A stretch of 64,000 bases of DNA from Micractinium sp. NFX-FRZ. Its lineage: Eukaryota > Chlorophyta > Trebouxiophyceae > Chlorellales > Chlorellaceae. A program made the position numbers and the translations under genes. The notes below the pieces were generated by a model. That model was not told the DNA's origin, did not search any database, and worked only from the letters and a program-made list of their open reading frames with translations. Position 1 is the stretch's first letter, and every line of letters starts with the position of its first letter. The stretch is taken from the NCBI GenBank assembly GCA_029339195.1, contig JAPTJF010000259.1, positions 1 to 64,000 of the forward strand, written 5' to 3'. Positions 31,884-42,900 of the stretch are shown in pieces.

Positions 31884-34800
31884 ATGGGTTCATCGCCCTT
31901 GCCGGGAAGTTCCTGGCTGCACTCCAGCTACGTGTGGGACTCAGCATCGCTGCAAGCTAGGCCTTCCACGAAGACGGCCGTCGCGAAGAAGGCTTCACAC
32001 GCCGCAGTTTGTCAGGCAAGTGACCTTGCCGTGCGGCGACAGGCGCACGCGCTGTCCCGGCCCCCGCCTTGGGCACTGTGGCACAAGCGAGGAGGCCTGA
32101 CCCTGCCACCCTTGCCCTATTGCCCTGCAGGTTGAGGGGTGCGGTGCAGACCTTACCCACCTTCGGTACTTCTTCAAAAAGCAGCGCATCTGCGGTGCGC
32201 ACCGGGAGGCGGGGTTGGGGCCGTCACCGCCCGCCCGGAGGCATGCCTGCCTCTGGGGAACTTGGCGGCACCGGGCAGCCATACCGCCTGCCCTGGTTGC
32301 TCCCCCCACACCCAGTTGCCCACACGCACAGCTGGCGCCGCATGTGCTCAAGCGGAGCCGCGCTCCCGCCCTTGCCCCCGCTCACTCGTTTTGCTGGCCC
32401 GGACAAGCACACACTCGTGCTCCGCGGTCGCACCTCACCCCGCCCCGCGCCCCTCCCTCGCCTGTGCCCCCGCCCCCTGCCGCCCTGCAGAGCAGCACGC
32501 ACGCGCTGATGTGGTGACGGACGCCGCAGGGCGGCAGCTGCGCTTCTGCCAGCAGTGCACCCGCCTGGAGCCCCTGCCCAACTTCTCGTCCGGCCGCCGC
32601 TCCTGCCGCACCAGCCTGGCAAAGCGCCAGGCGCGCGCGCACCGCGGCAAGGCGCACAGCAGCCCCGACAGCAGCCCGGAGCGGCCGGCCGCCCGCGGCG
32701 CCGCCTCCGGGGCGACTGCATCCAGCGACTGCAGCCTGGGCAACAGCAGCGCCAAGGGCGGCAGCAGCCGGCGCGGCGGCGCCGGCGGCGGCGGCCCCTC
32801 CTCCAAGCGCAGCCGGGGCAGCTCGCCGTCGCGCAGCGGCGGCGCAGGCACAGCAGGCACAGCGGGCGCAGCAGGGGCGCCCAGCCCTCACAGGAGCAGC
32901 CCCCACGGGGACTCCGGCGCCTCACCCGCCACCCTGGCGCCCGCCCCGCTGGCAAGCAACGGCAGCTCCGGGCTGGGCCACGGCCTGGGCTCACCCATGG
33001 GCTCGGGCATGCTGCCGCAGACCAGCCACGAGCAGTCCTTCGCGGCAGCCCTGATGGCGCAGCAGCAGGCGCAGCAGCAGCAGGCAGCGCAGCAGCAGGC
33101 GCAGCAGCAGGCAGCGCAGCAGCGGGCAGCGCAGCAGCAGGCACAGCAGCAGGCAGCGCAGCAGCAGGCGCAGCAGCGGGCAGCGCAGCAGCAGGCGGCG
33201 GCGCGGCAGGCGGCGGAGCACGCTGGGCACAAGCGCAGGCTGGCAGCTGCTGCTGCGGCGGCTGCGGCGGCCAAGGATGCGGAGCCCATGGCGTGGAGCA
33301 ATGGGCTGACGGAGAACGACCTTGAGGAGCTGCTGGCCATGGACCCAGGTGGGTGCTGAGCTGGCAGGCGGGTGCTGAGCTGGCAGGCGGGTGCTGGCTG
33401 GCGCAGGGCTCAGCTAGCAGGCGGGTGGAAGGCTGGGCAGCTTGGTGCTTCGTGTTCACTGCCTGTTCCCCGCGCCCTCCCCTGCCGCCCGTTCACCCGC
33501 AACTCCCCTCCCTTCACTCCCTCCCTCTTGCTGCCTGTGGCAGATGACCTGGCCGACGCCCTGCTTGTGCCCGGCATGAGCAACGCATCCAACATGCTGG
33601 CCGCAGCCATCACGCGCCAGCCCGCCGTGTCAAGCGGCATATCCGACACATCCCAGTGGATTCCCACAAGCGTAGCACAGCCTGTGATGCTGCCCCAGCA
33701 GCAGCAGCAGCAGCAGCAGCTGCCCATGGCTGCTGCGACCTGGTTGGGTGCGCAGCAGCCCTCGCTGGCGGCGGCGTACGGCACCGCGCCGCCGGCGTCG
33801 CACCTGGCGCGTGCAGGCAGCGCCGCGGCGGCAGCCGCTGCCCCAGCAAACCACGTGCCCTCGGCTGGCGGCACCGCCGCTCGTGTGCTGCCCAACGGGG
33901 CGCATCCGAACGGCAGCAGCGGAGCGGGTGCCAACCCCTATGGCGTGGGGGTGGCTGCCGCCAGGTGGGCTGCTCGTTGGGAAGCGGCACAGGTGGCGTC
34001 CATGCAGCAGGCGGCCTCGGGCGTGGGTGCTGCTTCCCAGCACATGTACCCCGAGCACGTCGTCACTCGCTTCTCTCTCAAGGTGCGCCCTGTGGCTCGC
34101 CTTGTGATGAGTGAGGTGCCATGTTCTACAGGTTGTGGGGGCAGCTTGCCGGGGCTGGCTGAGGGACCAGAGGCTGTTGGGGTGGTCAGGGTGGGGCGAG
34201 GGTGGGGTGGGGTGGCTGGCTGAGGGACCAGAGGATGGCAGGTTGACGTGTAACCAGAGCACGCCCTCGCTACCTATTGACTCCATTGTTGTGTTGGCTG
34301 AGGCCACTTGGCGCGCCCATGGCTCGGGGTGCTTGCTTGGGTCAGCTAGTGTTGATGTGCCGGGCCTGCTTTGCAGGGCCTCCCTCGGCGTCCCGCCTCC
34401 ACCCAGCAGCCTCCCCGGCAAGCTGGCTGTCCCCAACACCCCGCCCCCCGTCCCGCCCCCTTGCGGCCCGCAGATTTTTGGAGTGAACCCGGAGCACCTG
34501 CCCCCCTCCCTGCGTGCCGAGCTGCTGGCCGCCCTGCAAGGTCAGTGAGCAGTAAGCCATGACGCCCTGCCCCCGCCTGCTCCTGCCTGCCCCCGCCTGC
34601 CCCCGCCACCCCCACCTGCCCTGCCCCCCAGCGTCCACCGGCTCACTGAACTCTGCCCGCCCCCAGAGGTGGGCCCACCACAGGCGGCACGCCAGCAAGG
34701 GCAGCCGCTGTCCCCATGGGCTTGCCCGCCCCGCCGCGCGCTTTGCGGCGCACTTTGCGGCGCTCGCCCACGCATCCCCCGCCCCTGCCCTGCCCCCATC

Positions 34801-37800
34801 CTTTCACGCCCCGCTCGCTCGGCCCCATCCTTCTGGACAAAGCAGCACCCTCGCCGGTCCCTCACCTCACCCCATGCCTCGTCACCCCACTCGCTGGCGT
34901 GCAGTGTCCCCGACTGTGCTGGAGGGAGCCATCCGCTGCGGCTGCACCCACCTGGTTGCCGACGTCCTGCTGACCGCCGAGGAGCGGCGGCAGCTGAGCG
35001 CCGCGCCGCGCGTGGCGGCGGCGGTGCAGCACCTGCGGGGCGGAGAGCACTGGCGCGGCCGAGAGGCGGCGCCCGCCATTGTGGTGAGCCGGTGCAACAA
35101 GCCCAGCCAGCCAAGCCAGCCAGCCAGGCCTGCTTTCCAGGATGCCTGCATCTTGGGGTGGGGCGGGTTTGTGTGGGTAACATTAGAAAGACATCTTGAA
35201 AACTGGCCTCCTCAGCTGCCTTGGAGCGGGTGCAGTGCAGTGCAGTGCAGTGCAACCAGCAGGGGCCGCGGTGCAGCCAGCGACTGACGTTGGTGTGGTG
35301 TGATGTGATGCACGGGCAAGGGCGGGGGCTGCAGGCGTGGGTGGGTGGGTGTGGGTGGGCGGAGTGCTGCGGCAGCAGGCGTGCGCTCGTGGCGCAGGTT
35401 GTGTGCTGGCCCAGGCACGCACCGCCCAGGAGGTTGCAGCAGGGCGTGACTGCTCACACGGCCACTCTCGAGCTGCCCACGGCTGCCTGCCACTTGTTTG
35501 GGGCTGGCGCCTGCCCGCTGCCGGCCGATGCCCACCGCGTTGCCCATCCTGCCCACCCACCCCCGCAGGCACAGCTCGGGCCGCTGGTGGCCCTTGGCAC
35601 AGCCGCCGCCACGGCCGCCGGGCTCAGCGGCGCCCCCGCCCCGCTGCCCTGCATCCACATGGGTGGCGCGCAGCTGCTGCCGCGCCTGCAGCTGGTGGGG
35701 CCTATTGCCAGCACCGTCAGCGCGGGCGGCGGCCTGTTCAGGCTGGCCATCTCCCCGGCGCCCTCTGGCATGCCCGGCCCGCCCGCCACGCTGGCGGCGG
35801 CACTGCGCTGCCGCAGCCACGGGCAGCTGGTGGGCGTGGCCGCCTCGGTGGTGCGCCCCGCTGGCAGGGCGCACGGGTCAGGCGGCCTGGGGAGCGAGGG
35901 CATGGAGGAGGGGCGCGGCGGTGACGCTGGTGCTTCTGATGAGGAGGAGGCGGGAGACGAGGAGGCGGCGGCGGCGGGTCCTGATGATGATGATGAGGAG
36001 GGGCAGGCAGAGGGGCAGGGCCTGCCCCTGGCCCCCGGAGACACGCTGCTGGAAGCGTGGGCCCCGTCTGCCAGCCGGTCTGAGGGCTGGGGCCTCTACG
36101 AATTCGAAATGGCCTCTGGTGAGCAAAAATAAAATGAGAATAAAAACTGCGCTGGGGCTCGCTTCGGGATGTCGGGCACCCCTGAGTGCCTGTGCCCTGC
36201 GGGCGGGCCCGGACGGAGGCACAGCCGTGCCGTGCCGTGGAGTCCTTTTCCCGCCGCCCCACACCCAGCCCCGCTCCCCTGACCCTCACTCCCCTCGCCC
36301 CTCCTCTGCCCTGCCCACCCCGTGGCTCACCTGCAGGCTCCCTCCTGAGCGAGCCAGTCCCCACGCTCCTGCTGCCCGACGAGCACGCTGCCGCAGCTGC
36401 AGAGCTGTGCCAGCTTCAGCAGGAGGAGGAGGAGGCGGGTTCCGCAGCCTCTGCCGCTGCGGCTGCGCTCGAGGGCAGCGCCGGCGTGGGGCCGACCCCC
36501 GCCCAGCCCTCCCTCGCTGCCACGGTTGTCCGCCTCGTGGCCGCCGTCCTGCGTTACCTGTCACGGCGGGAGGCTGCCGAGGCAGAGGGCCCAGCCAGCG
36601 GTGCTGCCGAGGCGTTTGCTGCAGCCTACCCGCCCGCCGCCACACAGCGCCTGGCAGCGGTGGCGCAGCGTTTGGTGGCGATGGCGCTGCGCGCGCGCTG
36701 GCCCGCCGTGGCAGCCCTGCTGCTGCCCGCGATCACAGCGGACGGCTGCGGCGCAGCAGCGGCGGCCGCCGCGCTTGACGCCCTCAGCTCCCCTGCCCCC
36801 TCAGCCCTCCACCTGGCCATCGCATCTGGCTCCGCCCCTATGCTCTCCGCCCTGCGCGACTGGGCTGCCGCACACGAGCTGGACTGGGCGGCGGCGGCGG
36901 CACAGGCTCAGGCACGTGCGGCGGCGGCGGCGGCGGCGGGAGACGGGGAGGCACCCCTGGGCGTCCAGTCACCCACGCTGCGGCTGGACCCTCTGCTGCT
37001 GGCAGCAGCCATGGGCGGCGACTTGGCGTCCGACATGGTGCAGCAGCTTGAGGGTGAGAGAGAGGATTGGGGGGTGGGGATATGTGTCGTGCTGTGCTGC
37101 GCTGTTTCTGTTTTGTGGGATGGCTTGGTTCTGCCGCCAAGGGAGGCTGTGCCGCTCCTAGCTTGCTCATCGTGCCTGGTGTTGCCTGGCACATGTGCCA
37201 GGCGTTATTGGGCTTGTGTGTATTGTGGCATGCTTGTGCAATCTCCTGGCGGTTTGGGTGCACCTGCCACACTCGGCGCCCTCCGCTGAGCCCCTCTCTC
37301 CTGCCGGGCACCTGTCACCCCCCGTGCCCTGCTGCTGCAGCACTGCTGGGGGCCGAGCGCTTCACCGAGGCAGCTGACACGGCAGGCCCCGACGGCTGGA
37401 CCCCCCGGCGGGTGGCAGAAGCCACCGGCAACGCGGCCCTGCTGGCAGCGCTGCCCGCGGCGCCCGCTGCTGTGGTCGCCCAGGCGCAGCACGCGCAGCA
37501 GCAGCGGCGGCAGGAAGCGGCGGAGCCTTTCGTGGCAGCGCTGCCTCCCCATAAACTGAGGCTGCTTGAAGCTGAGGAGGAGGAGGAGGCGCTGCTTGCG
37601 GCAGGGCTGCTGAAGCCGGGGCGGACGCTGGCGGCTGCCGAGCTGGCGGCGGCTGAGCTGGCGGAAGCTGAGCTGGCTGCGTCGCCCAGCAAGGCGGGCG
37701 CAGCAGGCGGCTCCAAGCTGCGGGATGCGCCGCCCGGCGCCAAGGCGGCGGCGGGCCAGCACGCTGTGCAACCACAGCAGCCTCCCGGCCACGACGAGCA

Positions 37801-38005
37801 ACTCCTGAAGGAGCTGCTGGAAGAGATGCGTGTGCCTTCAGAGGTGGGCCAGCAGGGCCAGCTGGGCGCAGCAGGCGCAGCGCGGCCCGCCAGGCGGCCC
37901 GCCAGCGCCTTTGCCTCCCACCTGGTGACCACCAGCCTGGCGGGAGTGGCGGCCGCCGCTGTGGCCGCCCTGGCGTCTGTGGTCGTGCGCATGGCGGATG
38001 CCTAG
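31884..38005 (+). CDS. Large SBP-box transcription factor with ankyrin-like region and C-terminal hydrophobic segment
   Basis: Nine exons (31884-32015, 32131-32194, 32491-33348, 33544-34082, 34474-34540, 34905-35083, 35569-36118, 36337-37053, 37341-38005) close in frame to 1,256 residues. The SBP DNA-binding domain begins at residue 43: CQVEGCGADLTHLRYFFKK, RICEQHARADVVTDAAGRQL, RFCQQCTRLEPLPNFSSGRR and SCRTSLAKRQARAHRGK. The first zinc site is complete. In the second, the usual His after CQQC is Glu. Intron 1 splits CQ from VEGC with a GC donor, and intron 2 falls inside the codon for E of ICEQH. Downstream lie Ser/Gly-rich and Gln/Ala-rich tracts, then FGVNPEHLPPSLRAELLAAL and LEGAIRCGCTHLVADVLL. 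That last pair is typical of long plant SPLs and Chlamydomonas CRR1. An ankyrin-like helical region and a hydrophobic LAGVAAAAVAALASVVV end follow. The CRR1-type Cys-rich tail is absent, so a copper role is not assumed. Confidence 0.9.
33055..33215 (+). repeat. Gln/Ala-coding GCAGCAG tandem repeat in SBP exon 3
   Basis: Imperfect direct units of GCGCAGCAGCAG/GCAGCGCAGCAG encode an AAQQQ-like tract of about 50 residues, a common feature of activation regions in algal regulators. A second (CAG) run, encoding eight glutamines, is at about 33698-33721 in exon 4. Confidence 0.85.
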
Positions 38006-39907
38006 GAAGCCTCCCCTGGGGGCCGCGCCTGCCTCTGTCTTCGGGCTGGCAGGGGGACGGGCGCGGCCTGTCGAGGGCGGGCCAGGCCCCCCTTTGCCCT
38101 TTTTTTACCCCGGCGCCACCATATCTTTTGGTTACATTGCACCACATGCAACTATGCACTGACTTTGTGTCGGCTCTGTGCCTGCCCTCACGACGCTTAC
38201 TCACTTCTATCTACCTCCTCCCTTTCCCTTCCCCTTCCCCCTTGCCTTGCCTGTTTGCTAAGCGTCCCTGCCAAACACACACCGCCGACAATCGCCCTCG
38301 CACCCTCCACCACCACACACACACACGCGGCAGCAGCACAACTCCCACCCCTGCCTCCCACCCCTGCCTCCCCTCCCAAACGACACCTCCCTTTCAAGCG
38401 TGTTGCAGGATCCGCCCGCCAGCAGTCTCCTCCTCCCTTTCAATGCTGCACCTAGAGCCCTACCAACTTTTTCGGGGTCAGGCTCCCAACCTAACCCGCC
38501 CGCCTGCCTGCCAGTGTTTGCCACCCTATTTATTGCGTTCCCGTGCCCCTGTCACCTTCATGTTGTGCCGCCTGCGGCACCCCAGCTGCCCGGGCGTTGA
38601 CACTGGCGCTCGGCATGGAAGCTGCGTGGACCTCGAGGCATGCAGCGCCGTGCCGTGCCGCTCTTGCAAAGCCATGATGATACGCCTCCAGTTCCCAGCT
38701 GTCGCTCTTATTCGTCCTCTTCTCTCGCCCATTCTTTCCCCTACCCTTCATGCTTGCTATTCCCAGCGCCCTCGTAACTGCGCTTCCAGCTTCAGGCTCG
38801 GGAGAGCACCCTCCACCCTTCATGTGAAGCTGCGCCACAACATATTTTCGATCACATCAGATGAAATCAGTGCACGGAGTGTGTGCGGGCGTGCATGGAT
38901 GTGGAGGGGGCACAGCGGGGGGCACCCGGGTGCTGGCATGCCTGCTGGGGGTGGATGGTGACCCGCTCGGTTTCAACCCCCTTCTTCTCCTGTCTCATGA
39001 GTGCTGTTGGCTCCGTGGACTTGAAATGTAATGATGATGATGATGATGAATGGGACGAGGCTGGCAGGTTTGCGAGGTTGGGGGGTGGAAGGCTTGGGGC
39101 TGGCCAGTTGCAAGCTGTTGATGCGATCAAAGTGGTGTGCCTGTCTTTTCATTGTCCTGTTTGGGACGCAGGAGAGCGTGGGAAGCGAGGTGGTACAGAA
39201 ATAGATTGAACGGGACGTGGCTGGGGTGGTGGTGGTGGTGGGGAGGGCATGAATGGGCTGGAGGCCTGCGCTGCTCCCGCTGAGGGTGTGCAGGGCTTGG
39301 GAGGGGGCTGCACACCTGAGCGTGCACAGCCTTGAGGAGGGGGCTGGGAGTCGCCAGCCCTGGGGCGCTGGCCAGGGGGCAATCAAAGGAGGAGAGGTGC
39401 ATACATAGTTCGGAGGGAAGGAGGGGGGAGGAAGCAAGGAAAAGGGGAGGCGAGCCCTGGGCAAGGGGGCGCGCACACATGTGCATGTATGCACCCACAA
39501 AGGGTGCGGTCATCGGCTCGTGCTATATGTGTGTCTCAGTGTCGAAAATACAACTCGTAAACAGCATCAAACAGGCGGCAGTGGGGAGGCTGGGAAGGAG
39601 CAGTGCGGGGCGAGAGGGAAGACGGGAGGGGGGAGGGGGGAGGCTGGCAGTGGTGGCTGGAGCGCGCCCGGCCCGGGCTGATATTGCAGGCATTTTGCGA
39701 GAAGCAATGGGCATGCTGGCAGCACTGCGTTGCAGCGAGGTGCAGCACGACGCGCGCAGCAGGGCGCTGCGCTGGATGACAATGCGCATAGGTGTGGCTC
39801 CTGCCTCGCCCGCCCTAGGTCCAGCCCATGCCGTTCACAGGGGAGAAGGCTTGCAGGTGCAGTACCAGTGCTGGCAGTACCCATGCAGCACCCGTGCGGT
39901 ACCCACC
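38006..39907. other. Convergent intergenic region, SBP and bZIP 3' sides
   Basis: Both flanking genes end here. A TGTAA at 39027-39031 is followed directly by a (TGA)n run to 39048 and could serve the SBP transcript, about 1.0 kb past its stop. The segment 38200-38400 is C-rich. I find no supported gene. The minus-strand side shows no clear TGTAA. Confidence 0.45.
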
Positions 39908-42900
39908 CTAGCCCATGCTGCTGGCGGGGGAGGCGGCGCTGTGGCCGGGGGTGCCGGCGCTGCCTGCACCGCTGGTGGTCTTGCCCGTGCCCATCGTGCT
40001 GAGCACATTGCTGCAAGAGGCGGCGGGGAAGGGCCGTCACGTCACAAGGGGCGTTTGAGGGCAGGCAAGGGGATGGAGGAAGCACGCACAGCAGGCGGCC
40101 ACCTCATGTCTTCGCGGCGGCATGCTCCTGATTCCCCCTGCGGCCTCGCAGGCCCCCCGGGGCTCCCAAAGACTCACGCCATGGCCAGCTCGTCGCAGTA
40201 CTGCCATGGAACAGCACGCCGCACTAGCGTTGCGGAACGCCCCCTCATACTCTGGGAACCGCACGTGCAGCGCCAGTCAAGCAGCGCCCCCAGGTCACGC
40301 TCCCACTCACGCCATGGCCAGCGCATCGCAGTGCAGGGGAAAGGCCTCGCAGACGTAGAGGGCGGCTTGGACGGGGGTGAGGATGCGGGAGAGGGTGCAG
40401 GCGTTGATCTCCATGCTGGCGCGCTGCTCACGCCGCAGGTTCTCCTGCGGGCAGCAGCAGGAGGGTGCACACACGCTGTGCTCAATTGTGCCACGAAGAC
40501 AGCGGAACTGTTCAACTGTTTTTTCCAATCAGAACACGGAGGAGGCAGATCTGTGCTGCACTGTGCCAAGCACTGCGCTTACGTCCAGAGGCTGGGCGGG
40601 CCGGGGCCAGTCGGAGAAAAGGGGCCGGGGTGACGGCTGGCAAGCACGCGCATAAGCAGCAATACAGGCCAGCGTAGTGCAAAGCAGCCCAGCGCAGCAC
40701 AGCACAGCCCAGCCCAGCCCAGCACATCGGGAGGCTGCCCAGCCCAGCATCACCATCAGCGCACCTTGACCAGTCTGAGCACAGCGGCCAGCTTGAAGGC
40801 CTGCGCGCCGCTGGTGGCGCGGCTGCCTGCGGCGCTGCTGTCCCCGCTGCCGCTGCCTGCCGCTGCACCCGCGGTAGCGGGCGCGCCAAAGCCGCCGCCG
40901 CCGGGCAGCAGCATGAGTGACATTGCCTGCATTGAGTGATGGGAGCACTTCAGTGTTCTGCATTTGTGCGTGTATCCGTGCATAGGCGTCTGTGCAGAGG
41001 TGGCTGGAGACATCACCAGAAAGAGAAGAGGGCGAGAGGCCAGAGAGGGGATGCCAAGGGCTGGTCCCAGGAGTGCTGCGGTACCCGACCACCTTGGCAT
41101 GCCAACTGCCCCACTGCCTCAAGTGGCCCTTATGCTGGCCTCGGCTTGCCTGCATGTTGAGCTGCTGCCGCTGCTGGTAGATGCGGCGCATGAGGGCCAG
41201 GTGGGCGGTGCGCTGCAGCAGCAGCTGCTGCTTCTGCTCGGCAGTGAGGTGCAGCACCTGGAGGTCGGCGGGGGGCGGGGCAGAGGTGGGCCGGGGAGAG
41301 GGGTGGGGCGGGAGAGGGGAGAGGGTGGGACAGTGGCGGGCGATGGAGCATCGGGAGGGGCGAAACGTCGGGGACGGCGTGGGAGTGGCCAGCATGCAGC
41401 GTGCGCTGCCAGCCACCCCCACAGGTCCCAATCAACACACCCCTTTTAACGATGTATCTACCACACCCCTCCCATCTGTCTCCTTCTACCACAAACGTCC
41501 CATTGTTTCATTCTGCTCGCACATCTCCCACCACTCTCTCTCCCCCACACCTGCAGGACGTGCAGCCACTTGTGGCGCAGCATGCTGCCCGGCAGCGCGC
41601 CGCTGTCGCCCATGCCGGCCTCGTCGCGCCGCTGCAGCAGGTCAATCACGTCCACGCCCTCTGCAGGCCACAACAGACGGGGCACAGAAGAGCAGGGTTT
41701 GCTGAGCGTGAGAGCTGACGTGAAAAGGAGAGCTGCTGGCTGCGCCGCTGCTGCGGCCCAATAACGATCACCCCCTCACGCAGCAAGTGATCGCATTGAG
41801 AGCAGGGGACTCACCCACGCGCAGCAGGTCCCTGCAGATGCCCAGTGACTCCTGCACCATCACCAGCAGGGGGCTCCGCATGCTGGTGGGCAGGACCACA
41901 GCTGCAGGGAGGGAGAGAAGGAGGGTGGGGGCAACCAGAGGTGAAGGGGAGGGCAGCGGTGGGTGACAGGCGAGCTGGGCGGGCGGCGGCACAGGGCGTG
42001 CTGGCTGCTGTGCTGGCTGGCGGAGGTAGTCTCCTGGAGGCGCTGGCAGAGCGCAGAGTCCAGCGGGACTCACTGGCAGGGCCGCGCTGGCAGGGCAAGG
42101 GGCAGCGCACAGAGGAAGCAGGAGGGCAAGGGGCAGGGCAATGCAGAGAAAGAAGAAGAAGAAGCAGGAGGGCGAAGGGCAGGGCAATGCAGAGGAAGGA
42201 GGGCACTGCGCAGCAGCTGCGCACTCACTGGAGGGGTTGTGCATGCGCAGCTTGTGCTCCTCCAGAAACTGCTTCAGCCGGGCCACCTGCATGCGTGGCG
42301 AGCATGGGAATCATTAGTCAGCCGAGATGCTAGGGCGAGTGTTTGCGTGTGTCGAGTCTGGTTGCTACATGCTCTCTAAAAGAAGTGGTCCAGCTGGGCT
42401 GTGTGAGATGGCTGTCCAAAGCTGGCAATGGATGCACTCCCGCCGCCCTCCTCCCTCCCTGCCCCTCGCCGCTGCTGGCTGCCGGCGCCATGCCCAGCTC
42501 AGCCCATTGACAGACAGACATATGTGGGGACAATTGAGCTGCCCACCTGGCCTTGGAAGCGCGTCAGCAGCTCATCAAATGCCTCGTGTGGCGGCGCCGG
42601 GCCATACATGCCCAGGAGTGGGTCGGGCACCGTCGCCGCCGCCAGCTCAGCGACCTCCGCCGCCCCGCTGGCGCCCACGTGGCAGCTGCCCTCCACGCCG
42701 CCTGGCTGTGTCATGTCAGCGTCGCCCCCCATGCCCTCGCCCCCACAAGCAGCCAGGCTGCCAACCGAGTTGTTGCGCCGTGTGTCGGCGTCTGCCCCCC
42801 CGCCGGCGGCAGCCCCCACCGCAGAGCCGGCGGCAGAGGAGGCCAGCGAGGCCTGACGCTGCGCGGTCGCACCCTGCTGCCCCTGCTGCTGCTGCTGGAA

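Noticed and set aside
39332..40633. 433-codon plus-strand open frame
   Set aside because: It overlaps the bZIP exons antisense and extends through its 3' region. The minus strand has a complete, phase-consistent bZIP model.
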